In this document: in pieces, positions 23,610 to 32,203 of the stretch
Numbering within the stretch: position 1 is the first letter of the stretch
Layout: each line of letters starts with the position of its first letter
DNA from: a virus
DNA: 35,875 nt
IMG/VR virus record: IMGVR_UViG_3300021197_001900
Coordinates: 1 to 35,875 of that record
Direction: 5' to 3' (one strand)
Program-made: the position numbers and the translations under genes
The notes under the pieces: generated by a model
What the model was told of the DNA's origin: nothing
Database searches by the model: none
What the model saw: the letters and a program-made list of their open reading frames with translations, nothing else

Positions 23610-23958
23610 GAAGCTTTTTAAAAAAGCAAAGGTGCGATACCAAGTTGTAGACGTTCCAGGTTTTGGGAAAGTTGGTATTCGCAGCGGTGGCGAAGTTCAA
23701 CGATCACGGAGAGCGTCACGGATGTGGGATGCGGATGGCAAACCAGTTGAAGAGTCGTTTGCACAGCGTCGAGTGCATGCAATCATTGACCAGGTAATGG
23801 TCGATGAAAGCACGCCGATGTTTTCTGAAAAAGACGCTACAGACTTAGGTGCTCTGGATTCGAGCGAGCTTGACCCATTGTTTGCTGCGATCACAAAATT
23901 TAACGAGGTTGAAGACGTTGGAAAAAAGGACGTATCGAGCGATTCAAGCGAGAGTTGA
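23584..23958 (+). CDS. Tail assembly chaperone, G-like
   Basis: 124 residues from ATG 23584. The sequence (VDVPGFGKVGIRSGGEVQRSRRASRMWDADGKPVEESFAQRRVHAIIDQVMVDE, then FSEKDATDLGALDSSELDPLFAAITKFNE) is of the common tail assembly chaperone type, which coats the tape measure protein. The conserved feature is the slippery A AAA AAG at 23922-23928, in frame for a -1 shift, so part of the translation continues into the frame that ends at 24170 to make a longer GT-type protein. In the unshifted frame the protein ends DVSSDSSES. Confidence 0.8.
   Translation: MTKTTLTREKLFKKAKVRYQVVDVPGFGKVGIRSGGEVQRSRRASRMWDADGKPVEESFAQRRVHAIIDQVMVDESTPMFSEKDATDLGALDSSELDPLFAAITKFNEVEDVGKKDVSSDSSES
23922..23928 (+). 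promoter_or_regulatory. Programmed -1 frameshift site A AAA AAG
   Basis: The zero-frame codons are GGA AAA AAG, so the heptamer A-AAA-AAG is in the X-XXY-YYZ phase. A one-base slip back continues through GGA CGT ATC GAG into the downstream frame without a stop until 24170. This is the standard tail chaperone arrangement and uses one of the most slippery known heptamers. Confidence 0.85.
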
Positions 23959-24170
23959 AGCGTAATCACCGATTGCGATATGCGTTTGACATTTGCAAGG
24001 ACTTGGGAATTGATGATCCAGTTTGCTGGATGAATTCCGTTCCTCCAAAAGTGTTGGATTTTTGGTTAGCCAGAGCGTTGCTGCTCGCAGAAGAGCAGAA
24101 GGAAAACATGGAACCTGACATGATGACTCCAGAGAACCTTGCAAAACAGTTAGGTGCAAACCATGCCTAG
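23929..24170 (+). CDS. Tail assembly chaperone T-like extension (made by -1 frameshift)
   Basis: This frame is the C-terminal part of the longer tail chaperone. After the slip it reads RIERFKRELKRNHRLRYAFD and goes on with CKDLGIDDPVCWMNSVPPKVLDFWLARALLLAEEQ. 'DFWLA' plus the preceding 'dlG.....' pattern resemble GpT-type domains, in which a small helix pair contacts the tape measure protein. A TTG at 23955 could start it alone, but the in-phase slippery site makes fusion far more likely. The fusion product from 23584 would be about 195 residues. It ends 8 nt after the tape measure ATG. Confidence 0.8.
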
Positions 24171-27100
24171 CGGAAAAATTGGATCGCTTGTTTACGATGT
24201 CATCGCTGACACTCGGCAGTTCACAAAAGGACTTATTCCTGCAAAAAAAGAATTGACTGCGTTCAATCGCATGATGATCAACACTCGCACGCCAATGGAA
24301 AAGCTTGGCATTGAGTTTGATGGGATTGCGAGAGTAGCACGAAGCGGTCTTGCACCAATCGATGCACTGTCTCGGACAGTTGGACAGCTGGCGGTTGAAA
24401 CGAAAGGCGGTGGTCGAGAAGCTCGAGAGTTCGCACAAAGCTTAAGAAAACAAGCAGGTGCAATTGGAGGTGCAAATCTTGGAACGCAGAGGTTAACGGA
24501 AGCAGAAAAAAACCTTCAGAACCATTTGCGTGCAGTCGCAGACGCAAGTGAGCAGGAAGTTAATTCGCTTAGGGCAAAGCGAGCAGAAACGCTTCTCGCG
24601 GAACGAGCAGCTAGGCAAGCCGCTGCTGCTGCTGCACAACAAGCAGAAGCAGACAAAAAAATTGCAGCTGAAGCAAAGAAAGCAGCAGAAGCGTTGCAAA
24701 AGCGTAAAAAAGCAATTGCCGAGGCAGCATCTGCCGCAACTAAAGCTCGGCAGCAGAGCCGCCAAAGAAGCATTGACTCTGCGAAGGGAATAGCTAGCCA
24801 GAGTGAAGCAGCAAGATTGTCTAGAGTACGCAGCGAGATTGAAGCAACCGTCCCAGCAGCAAAAAAGTTGGCAACGCGAATGGCAGAGGTTCGGCAAGAA
24901 TTTGCTGCTGGAAATATCTCGCAGGAAGCCTTTGAAAGAGTACAGCGTAAAATTGCACAAGAATTGCACGAAACTACTGCTGCCTACGCTAAAGAACAAC
25001 AGCAACTACAGCAAAACGCACAACAACTTTCTCGCGTCAAATCACTTGTTCAAAGCCTTGTTCCGCAGCAAGATCGGTTGCAACAGACAGCAAGCGAACT
25101 GCATAGCGAATACAGAAAAGGAAATATTACATCAACAGAATATCAGCGTGCGATTAAGCATCTTCGCGAAGAGTTTAACAAGACTACCGATGCATACGAC
25201 AAAAAGCAAAAGCAGTTGCAACAAAACCAAGAGCAACTCGCGCGTGTTAAATCACTTGTCGCAAGTCTTGTTCCGCAACAAGATCGTTTGCAGCAAACAG
25301 CAAGCGAGCTTTTTACAGAGTACAAAAACGGAAATATTACTCTAGCGGAATACAGGCGTGCAATAAAGCACGTTCGTGAAGAAACCTACAAAACCACTGA
25401 TGCATACGAGAAAGATCAAAAGCAGTTACGCGAAAACGCACAACAACTTTCGCGTGTTAAATCACTTGTTCAAAGCCTTGTTCCGCAGCAAGATCGATTG
25501 CAACAAACAGCAAACGAATTGCATAGCGAATATAAGAAAGGCAATATTACATCAGCGGAATATCAGCGTGCGGTTAAGCACCTTCGTGGCGAATACAACA
25601 AGCTTGACCCTGCTGTCCAAGAAGCAGACGCTAGATTGCAAAGAGTGCGTGCAACGGTTGAACGCACAATCACGCCAATGCAAAAGCTCGAAAAGGAACA
25701 ACGAGAACTTTCTCAAGAGTTTAAACGCGGCACCATCAGTGCTCAGGAGTATCGTCGGTCGTTAGCAATGCTGATGCGGCAAAAAAGAGAACTTTCGCCG
25801 ACGTGGAACAAAACCACTAAAAACGAAAAAAAGCTAGGTGCTCAATTTGCAGCAATTGCAAAGCATGTTGCTGGAATAACACTTGCATACAAAGCTCTAG
25901 ATCAAGTTCGCCAAGGTTTGCAAGATGCTTTTGACATGGAGCGAGCGACGAAACAGTTTGAGATTTTTACAGGAAGTGTTCAGCAGTCAACACGCATCAT
26001 CGCAGGCTTGCGAGACATCGTTGCTAGGACTCCTCTGACTTTTGCGTCAGCGCAGCAAGCAACAAGAACGATGATGCAGTATGGCGTTGCGTCAGAGGAT
26101 GTTTTATTGCGGTTGCGTCAGATTGGCGATGTCAGCGGCGGCAACCATGAAGCGTTGCAGAGACTTGCACTTGCAATGGGCCAGGTCACTGCTAACGGCA
26201 GGTTGCAAGGCCAAGAACTTCGTCAACTCATCGAAGCTGGCTTCAACCCTTTGCAAAGCATTGCAGAGAAAACTGGCAAAACGATGTTTGAGTTACGAGT
26301 TGAAATGGGAGAGGGCAAAATTTCCGCCGAGGACGTTGCAAAATCTTTGGACGCTGCAACGTCAGCAGGTGGAAGGTTTGCAGATGTGCTCGAAAGGATC
26401 GGAACAGAAACGAATGTAGGTAAAATTGAACGACTTCGAGGGCAGTTGCAACTGCTTCGACAGGACTACTTTGAAAATCTAACAGATGGACTTGGTGACA
26501 TAGGAGGCAGCGTTGCTGATGACCTGACTGAGCAACGCGCGGCAGCTAAAAAAGCAGTGTCCGACCTTCGGAAGGGTTCTGGTGATGGATTGAAAGAGTT
26601 TGCGATGGCAGACTTGTTTTCTGGAGGTTTAAAGCAAATGGCAGGGATCATTGCTTTAACAAAAGAACTGAACACAGAAGAGGAAATCAGGTTTAAGCTT
26701 GTAAAGGAAATTTCAAAGGAGCAGGCATTTGCTGATTCCGAACAAGGCAAAGCCTTAGCCGAGCGTATCGGTCAGTTAAAAAAAGAAACAGACTTGCGCA
26801 AACGTTTTTTGGAGTTTTCAAGTCAGTTTTCTGATCCTACTAACGAGTTAAAATCTGAATTTGACCGTGAGGAAGAACTGCGAAATGCCGACGCAGCAGG
26901 GGTACCGGAAAAAGAATTGGAAATGCTTAGAAAAGCATTAAACGATTCAGCGCGACTTGAAGGTTTAGAAGCGATGAATGAAGAAATGAAAAAAGTGTTC
27001 GACTTAGGCCAAGAATCTATAACCGAAACAAGAAATAAACGAACGGACAAGGATCAAGCGAAATTTGATTCTGATGAATTTATTGACAAACACGGGTTTG

Positions 27101-27597
27101 CAGGCTCAGAGGCGCAAATCAAAGCAGCAAAAGATTTTGATGATCGTATTCTGCGAGCGTGGGAGAACTGGCAAGAAATTGAAGGTCTTGCAGACGATGG
27201 ATTTTACAGCAAATTTAAAGAACAAAACTTGCAGTTTGCGGAGCAGGCTTTTGAGGAATTGATGGACGCGCAGCAACACGCAATTGATGTAGCCGGTAAA
27301 AACGACATCGACAAAGGAAAAGATGCCCTTAGCACTATTGCAGCAGAACGAGAGAAGCAACTCGAAGACAGAAAGCTGTCTGCCAAGCACAAGGAAGCTG
27401 TTGCTGCAACAAGAGGATCAAAGGCAGAATTCAAGCTTCTCAGTTCAATGCAAACGCAGAGACTAAATGCAGAACGTCAACGACACAAAGAAGCTCAGGA
27501 TTTGCGAACTAAAATGAACAAAGCATTAACTGACGTAGGCTTAAATTTAGCCGATTTGCCACAAGCAATTCAGAACATGCTACCGGAGGCAATCTAA
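24163..27597 (+). CDS. Tape measure protein
   Basis: About 1144 residues from ATG 24163, the longest gene of the window and in the usual place after the tail chaperones. Residues 120-200 are Ala/Gln/Lys-rich coiled coil. Residues 217-560 hold five related units, three of them nearly identical and exactly 70 residues long. From about 575 the conserved TMP domain follows: FDMERATKQFEIFTGSVQQS, DIVARTPLTFASAQQATRTMMQYGV, GNHEALQRLALAMGQVTANGRLQGQELRQLIEAGFNPL. The C-terminal 350 residues are helical and charged. It sets tail length and probably travels into the cell with DNA. No lysozyme or peptidase motif and no strong membrane spans are visible. Confidence 0.92.
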   Translation: MPSGKIGSLVYDVIADTRQFTKGLIPAKKELTAFNRMMINTRTPMEKLGIEFDGIARVARSGLAPIDALSRTVGQLAVETKGGGREAREFAQSLRKQAGAIGGANLGTQRLTEAEKNLQNHLRAVADASEQEVNSLRAKRAETLLAERAARQAAAAAAQQAEADKKIAAEAKKAAEALQKRKKAIAEAASAATKARQQSRQRSIDSAKGIASQSEAARLSRVRSEIEATVPAAKKLATRMAEVRQEFAAGNISQEAFERVQRKIAQELHETTAAYAKEQQQLQQNAQQLSRVKSLVQSLVPQQDRLQQTASELHSEYRKGNITSTEYQRAIKHLREEFNKTTDAYDKKQKQLQQNQEQLARVKSLVASLVPQQDRLQQTASELFTEYKNGNITLAEYRRAIKHVREETYKTTDAYEKDQKQLRENAQQLSRVKSLVQSLVPQQDRLQQTANELHSEYKKGNITSAEYQRAVKHLRGEYNKLDPAVQEADARLQRVRATVERTITPMQKLEKEQRELSQEFKRGTISAQEYRRSLAMLMRQKRELSPTWNKTTKNEKKLGAQFAAIAKHVAGITLAYKALDQVRQGLQDAFDMERATKQFEIFTGSVQQSTRIIAGLRDIVARTPLTFASAQQATRTMMQYGVASEDVLLRLRQIGDVSGGNHEALQRLALAMGQVTANGRLQGQELRQLIEAGFNPLQSIAEKTGKTMFELRVEMGEGKISAEDVAKSLDAATSAGGRFADVLERIGTETNVGKIERLRGQLQLLRQDYFENLTDGLGDIGGSVADDLTEQRAAAKKAVSDLRKGSGDGLKEFAMADLFSGGLKQMAGIIALTKELNTEEEIRFKLVKEISKEQAFADSEQGKALAERIGQLKKETDLRKRFLEFSSQFSDPTNELKSEFDREEELRNADAAGVPEKELEMLRKALNDSARLEGLEAMNEEMKKVFDLGQESITETRNKRTDKDQAKFDSDEFIDKHGFAGSEAQIKAAKDFDDRILRAWENWQEIEGLADDGFYSKFKEQNLQFAEQAFEELMDAQQHAIDVAGKNDIDKGKDALSTIAAEREKQLEDRKLSAKHKEAVAATRGSKAEFKLLSSMQTQRLNAERQRHKEAQDLRTKMNKALTDVGLNLADLPQAIQNMLPEAI
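24811..25800 (+). repeat. In-frame tandem repeats in the tape measure gene
   Basis: Three 210-bp units start at 25021, 25231 and 25441. Each encodes 70 residues with SLVPQQDRLQQTA in common, then an (E/N)L.(S/T)EY(R/K).GNIT..EY(Q/R)RA(I/V)KH motif. A more divergent unit lies upstream (24811) and another downstream (from 25630, shorter by 7 codons). The exact spacing suggests recent duplication; tail length would change by a fixed step per unit. Confidence 0.9.
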
Positions 27598-28535
27598 TGC
27601 CAACATTTGAAGTGTTTGAAGAGCGATCTCAAAGCTTGAAGATTACAGGCACAGATGACTCGATCAAAACTGTCTGGAACAAAGACTACGCAGTGCAGGT
27701 GACGCTTTCGGGAACAGAAACACTCGCAAGCATTGATGCATACGATGTGATGACAGCGACTGGTTTGCCAACAGTCAATCGCTCAATCTATCAGGTAAAC
27801 AACAAAATCATCCCGTTCGTTATCTGCCGAAGCAAAACCTGCAAGCCCATAAACAAGGCTTACACTAGGTGGACCGTAAGCACGCAATTTGAATCAACGA
27901 TAAAGCAAAACAACGACGAGGCAAACAACGCACCTATTGCCAAGCCTGCTTCAATAGCAGACCTACCCGTTCGCGTAGTTCCAGTCTTTGGAGAAACAGA
28001 AAAGGTCATCTATCAAGACAAGTCTGACCTAGAGGTTGAGTGCGCCAGGACTCCAGCAAAAAACTGGTGGACCGAACCCGTGATGGAAAAAATACCAACG
28101 CTTGCTTTGCAAATTACACAGTATGAATCATACATTAGCTACGAAACCTTGTTAGATAGAAAGTTTAAGGTCAACGACGATCTCTATCGAGGACAAGCAA
28201 GATTCGACTGGCTGATTACGGAAATTGAGCCAACTGAAGTAATCGTCGAGCTAGCCAGCGGTCCTACGCAAGCGGTGCAGATCACTTACACGGTCGCTCA
28301 CTCTCCTCATCTATACGGATGGAAAGAAGACCGTGCTTTAATTGATTCGCAGTACCTAGTGAACCCTGGTGCAAACGAAGAGATTAAGTTGTTCCAAAAC
28401 GATCAACCTGGAACAAAGTCGATAGGGTTTATTACCATCGCAGGCGAGCAACGCGGTGATCAGACTGGAGCACCTGATTACATTCAGTATGAGCAATATG
28501 ATGACATTGACTTCAGTTCCTTTTTGCGAGCGTAA
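27597..28535 (+). CDS. Tail protein downstream of tape measure
   Basis: 312 residues from ATG 27597, which overlaps the tape measure stop (TAATG). The sequence is beta-rich (YAVQVTLSGTETLASIDAYDVM, FVICRSKTCKPIN, VEVECARTP-type strands, then ALQITQYESYISYETLLDRKFKVNDDLYRGQARFDWLITEIEPTEVIVELASG). It has no enzymatic motif. By position it may act as a distal tail, baseplate hub or tail-tip protein, but I cannot match it to Dit or Tal families from the sequence. Two further genes of the same sort follow. Confidence 0.65.
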   Translation: MPTFEVFEERSQSLKITGTDDSIKTVWNKDYAVQVTLSGTETLASIDAYDVMTATGLPTVNRSIYQVNNKIIPFVICRSKTCKPINKAYTRWTVSTQFESTIKQNNDEANNAPIAKPASIADLPVRVVPVFGETEKVIYQDKSDLEVECARTPAKNWWTEPVMEKIPTLALQITQYESYISYETLLDRKFKVNDDLYRGQARFDWLITEIEPTEVIVELASGPTQAVQITYTVAHSPHLYGWKEDRALIDSQYLVNPGANEEIKLFQNDQPGTKSIGFITIAGEQRGDQTGAPDYIQYEQYDDIDFSSFLRA

Positions 28536-28537
28536 CA

Positions 28538-29785
28538 TTGTCAGGATTCTCATTCGCCAAGAAGCAAGACATACAGCGCGTGTTGAAAATGATCAACGCG
28601 CCGATGCATCACACGATGATGCCGCAGCACACAACTGCGCCGATAGATTACAACACGGCAGGGTATGTCTACCTGACTGGCAACGGAGGAATTCCTGCTC
28701 GAAACGGTCAAGTCTGTGGTGTTGCAGAATGCACTCCATACTTCATTGATAGAGAAACAAATGAACTGACTGAGTTGCTCAAGAACAACGGTGAGTCGCA
28801 GACTCATACTGTTCACAACATCGCGACAGACAGCGTTCCTGCGAACACTTACATTAATGCTCTTCGCACCTTCGACCGAGTCGTTGCGTTGAAAGAGTTT
28901 TCTGCTGGAGCAATGATCGCTTTTTATGTTCCAGAGGATTATAACCCTCCGACTGCAACCTATTGGTATGTTTCAATAACAGCAACGAGTAATCCCGTTG
29001 GTCCAGAAGACGATCCCCCAATGCCGGTCGAAGGGGACAACACAATTTTGTACAAGGGCCGAAGCTACGACAGCTACTCTAACGGTGCTGCTTACCATAC
29101 CTACGTTTGGATAATACAAAGTTGCAACAGCATCGACATGGGTGCGTGGCTTGAGAGCACCGGACCCCAGTTAATCGATGATTGGGTTGCTGACATTTAC
29201 CAAGGCGACGATGGAAATAAGGAGTGGATAAGAAACGCGACAACTGTAACGAACAGTTTACGCGATACGCACATGACGGTTATCGACACTGAGTTGACGC
29301 AACCTACTGATTACATAGAAAGTGACATCATCGCGTTGCTTGACGCAGACGATTGCGATCCTGATGAACTTTGCGCAAACAGTGAAAGTCCATCATTGAA
29401 CGTCATCGGTCGTTCAATGAAAGTTGACATCATTGCTAGGACTTGTGGCGTAAATCCAGTTCCACAAGAATCAAACAACCAAGTAACTGTATATGACACA
29501 ACTGGCAGTTTCTTGTATGGCAGACGATTGCAGGATGCAAAAGGTCGGTATGGCATTGCTGCCTACATGCAGTCAGATGGCGAATACGATTGCCACTGGA
29601 TGATTACTTGGCTGGACTGGTTCGATCCCTTGCAGGTAGTTCATGATGTAATCATTGGAGAAAACGGGATCACGATTGAACGATACAAGGTAGACGTTTG
29701 GCGAAAGTGCAAGCTTCCTGTTGAATTTGTGGAAGGCGAAACCTGCGAAGGTGATTACTACATTAATCCAAGCGGAGCAACGTAG
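28538..29785 (+). CDS. Minor tail / tail-tip protein
   Basis: 415 residues from TTG 28538, 2 nt after the preceding stop. A beta-rich protein with many aromatic residues: VYLTGNGGIPARNGQVCG, FSAGAMIAFYVPEDYNPPTATYWYVSITATSNP, YHTYVWIIQSCNSIDM, YGIAAYMQSDGEYDCHWMITWLDWFDPLQVV. No peptidase or glycosidase signature is visible. It contains a cluster of acidic residues (LLDADDCDPDELC), possibly metal binding. Likely a tail-tip or receptor-contact protein on grounds of position. Confidence 0.6.
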   Translation: MSGFSFAKKQDIQRVLKMINAPMHHTMMPQHTTAPIDYNTAGYVYLTGNGGIPARNGQVCGVAECTPYFIDRETNELTELLKNNGESQTHTVHNIATDSVPANTYINALRTFDRVVALKEFSAGAMIAFYVPEDYNPPTATYWYVSITATSNPVGPEDDPPMPVEGDNTILYKGRSYDSYSNGAAYHTYVWIIQSCNSIDMGAWLESTGPQLIDDWVADIYQGDDGNKEWIRNATTVTNSLRDTHMTVIDTELTQPTDYIESDIIALLDADDCDPDELCANSESPSLNVIGRSMKVDIIARTCGVNPVPQESNNQVTVYDTTGSFLYGRRLQDAKGRYGIAAYMQSDGEYDCHWMITWLDWFDPLQVVHDVIIGENGITIERYKVDVWRKCKLPVEFVEGETCEGDYYINPSGAT

Positions 29786-30402
29786 TGCCTCTAATTTATC
29801 ACAACAACAAACCGTTGTTTGTTAATAATAAAATCGCATTCGACAAAGCTTGCTGCTGCAACAATTGTTCTCGCGCATGCATCGTTGTTCGTTTAGCTTG
29901 GTCAGCGATTAGCGTTACTGGCAGCGAACCGTGGGAACCTGTGAACGCTGGTACTTCGCCACCAGGCCCAACATTATCGTCGATGGAATCGACAATGAAA
30001 TGGCATGCTCACAGTTACGACACAATATCAACCAACGCACCTAGAACTGGTTATCACACACATGTTTGGTTGATGGAAGTCAAGTTCAACGCATTTGAGC
30101 AGGCAACCGGCGTGCCAGCGTTACTTCCGCTTGATAGGTACGTTGCAGAACTAGAAGCGTGGAAAAACAGTTTGCTGCAATCGATTACAGGCGACGAGTA
30201 TGTCTGGCAACTCACGCCAACGACTGAAGTCATTGGTGGCAATGAATGCCTGACAACATTCTATGCAGAAGAATGGGCAAGGCCGCCGCTCGAAATGTCA
30301 GGAGTCGCAAACCTGTCTGGCATACCGTACTGGGAAGGTGCAGATTTGTTTGGGCCGGACTTTGATACCAGTTACCCTGACTGCACGGCATACCAGCCAT
30401 AA
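29785..30402 (+). CDS. Tail-associated protein with Cys cluster
   Basis: 205 residues from GTG 29785, overlapping the previous stop by one base (TAGTG). The N-terminus carries a dense Cys cluster (KACCCNNCSRAC, residues 21-32), unusual for a virion protein and suggestive of metal binding or disulfide linkage. The rest shares words with the preceding protein: RTGYHTHVWLMEVKFNAF resembles GAAYHTYVWIIQSCNSIDM, so the two may be partly homologous. No enzymatic motif. Probably a small tail-tip component. Confidence 0.6.
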   Translation: MPLIYHNNKPLFVNNKIAFDKACCCNNCSRACIVVRLAWSAISVTGSEPWEPVNAGTSPPGPTLSSMESTMKWHAHSYDTISTNAPRTGYHTHVWLMEVKFNAFEQATGVPALLPLDRYVAELEAWKNSLLQSITGDEYVWQLTPTTEVIGGNECLTTFYAEEWARPPLEMSGVANLSGIPYWEGADLFGPDFDTSYPDCTAYQP

Positions 30403-30404
30403 AC

Positions 30405-31652
30405 ATGAGTTGCAAAACAAACACATCTGTACCTTCTGGGCCAATGCCATTGTTGATTCTTCAACAGCGGCAACAAATTTGCGATGCCTGCGAGCACAAC
30501 AAGCATGGGGTTTGCAAGATTATTTCACGAAGGCATACATCAGCAAAAGCAATCATTGCTGATGGTATAAAGCGGGGCTCGCTAAAATGCCCGGTTGCGA
30601 AATGGAATTCAATCAAACGCATTTGCCCAGGTTGCAATCGACGAATTGAGGTCGATGAAATTAGCAATGTATGTCGCTGGTGCGATGTAAAACAAAAGTG
30701 TGGGGGTCGCGGAGGTGCAGCGGGATCGAAATTCCGAAAAGGCAATCCGTTTAGTTTGACGCAGGGAAAAGCGATGTGGATTTCAGCAGAAGACTTGGCA
30801 AGAGATGCAGTTCGGTTGTCGCAGTTGATACCAGCAGAAACTAAGGCAATTGTTGGCGTTGCAAGATCAGGCATCACGCCAGCAAACATAGTTGCAACAA
30901 TGCGACATCTGCCTCTGCTGGCAGTTCGGCAAACGCTCAATGATGTTATTGAGGTTGGTAATGGTTGGCGTATGGGTGGCAATAACCATGTTAAAATCAA
31001 GCCACATGAAATGGTTGTTGTTGTTGATGATACGGTGATGACCGGCAACTCATTCATTTCAATTCAAGACATTGTCTCGCGAACATTTCCAAGACACAAA
31101 ACAGCAGCGTGCTACGTCAATCCGTTGGCTAAGAAAAAGCCGGACATCTGGATCAGAGAACTTCCTGCACCGCACATTCTTGAATGGAATATATTTAACA
31201 GCGTCTACAGTCCAAGTATCGCGGTGGATTTTGACGGAGTGCTCTGCGACGATTGCCCACTAGGTGATGATGATGACGGGCGAAAATACATTGAATTTTT
31301 GACTAACGCTCGACCAAAGTATGTCGTTCGCAAAGCCACGATACCTCTGATTGTAACCGCAAGACTTGAAAAGTATCGAGCGATAACAAATGAGTGGTTG
31401 CAGAGACATGGGATAACGTGTCACAGGCTTGTGATGCACCCAGCAGCAACGCTTGCGGAAAGAAGACGCGATGACATTGCTGCATTTAAGGCAAGAGAAT
31501 ATTTAGGTTGGGTGACAAGTCATCGAGCTAATCCAGCACCAGCTATGTTTGTTGAGTCGGAGGATCGCCAAGCGCAGCGAATTGCACAATTGTCTGGGAG
31601 GCTAGTTGTTTGCCCCTCGTCTCGGCAGGTCTATGGAGATCCTCGGCAATGA
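30405..31652 (+). CDS. Zinc ribbon - phosphoribosyltransferase - HAD-like fusion protein
   Basis: 415 residues from ATG 30405. Residues 26-95 have Cys pairs of zinc ribbons (CDACEHNKHGVCK, CPGCNRRIEVDEISNVCRWC). Residues about 125-260 form a type I phosphoribosyltransferase: AIVGVARSGITPANIV as the PPi loop, then EMVVVVDDTVMTGNSF (about 202-217), the PRPP-binding signature with its DD pair. Residues about 270-400 are a HAD-like domain opening with SIAVDFDGVLCDDCP (nucleophile Asp and DxD-type start), then IPLIVTARLEKYRAI with the Thr of motif II. Such PRTase-HAD fusions act on nucleotides or sugar phosphates. It begins the late cassette of sugar-related genes, but its substrate is not evident. 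Confidence 0.8.
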   Translation: MSCKTNTSVPSGPMPLLILQQRQQICDACEHNKHGVCKIISRRHTSAKAIIADGIKRGSLKCPVAKWNSIKRICPGCNRRIEVDEISNVCRWCDVKQKCGGRGGAAGSKFRKGNPFSLTQGKAMWISAEDLARDAVRLSQLIPAETKAIVGVARSGITPANIVATMRHLPLLAVRQTLNDVIEVGNGWRMGGNNHVKIKPHEMVVVVDDTVMTGNSFISIQDIVSRTFPRHKTAACYVNPLAKKKPDIWIRELPAPHILEWNIFNSVYSPSIAVDFDGVLCDDCPLGDDDDGRKYIEFLTNARPKYVVRKATIPLIVTARLEKYRAITNEWLQRHGITCHRLVMHPAATLAERRRDDIAAFKAREYLGWVTSHRANPAPAMFVESEDRQAQRIAQLSGRLVVCPSSRQVYGDPRQ

Positions 31653-32203
31653 GAACAGCAGTCACGCTTGTCGCTAAAGGTCCATCGGCTAAAAACGCAC
31701 TTGCAATTGTGCGTGATGGAGATGCTATCGCATGCGTTAACGATGCTGGCATGCTGCTGCCAGGCGAAGAGATTGATTACGTTTTTTTTAGTGATGCAAA
31801 TGTATTCCCACTGCTAGAGCCAATGCGTGATCGCTTTGAGCGTGCCATCAGTCGAAAGATGAATCAAGCGCAATTGGAAAGCATGCCTGACTGGCTTGTC
31901 ATGCGACACAGCATGTACGACGACATCAGTTGTGCAGGCGAGCACGATGAACTTTGCCAGCGTGTGATACTTGGTGGAATTATGCACCACCATAGTACGC
32001 CTGGTGCGTTGCACTGGCTTGCAAAGTATGGGAAGTACAACACGATTCGAGTCACCGGCGTTGATGGTGGAACACGTTACGCCAATAACCTGTCTGCAAC
32101 TGGTGCAGCAAAGTATGACCTCGATGAGTGGGCAACGGTAACGAGGCGGGTTGGTGACATTTGCTCGCGAGTTTATGGAACGGTTATCGAGTGGCATTCA
32201 TGA
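31649..32203 (+). CDS. Sialyltransferase / DUF115-like glycosyltransferase candidate
   Basis: 184 residues from ATG 31649, overlapping the fusion gene stop (ATGA). It opens TAVTLVAKGPSAKNALAIVR, which matches the nucleotide-binding 'vxxGxGPS' loop of GT42/GT29-like sialyltransferases and DUF115 (Maf) proteins, followed by DAIACVNDA and YVFFSDANV, the usual '.N.a......d..f..D' stretch. Further on, HHHSTPGALHWLAKYGKYNTIRVTGVDGG is like the '(S/T)G..a...A...G...i...G.D' box of the same group. It is shorter than most members (usually above 250). Its partner gene makes an activated sugar, so transfer of a CMP-linked sugar is a coherent reading; the acceptor is unknown. Confidence 0.55.
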   Translation: MRTAVTLVAKGPSAKNALAIVRDGDAIACVNDAGMLLPGEEIDYVFFSDANVFPLLEPMRDRFERAISRKMNQAQLESMPDWLVMRHSMYDDISCAGEHDELCQRVILGGIMHHHSTPGALHWLAKYGKYNTIRVTGVDGGTRYANNLSATGAAKYDLDEWATVTRRVGDICSRVYGTVIEWHS

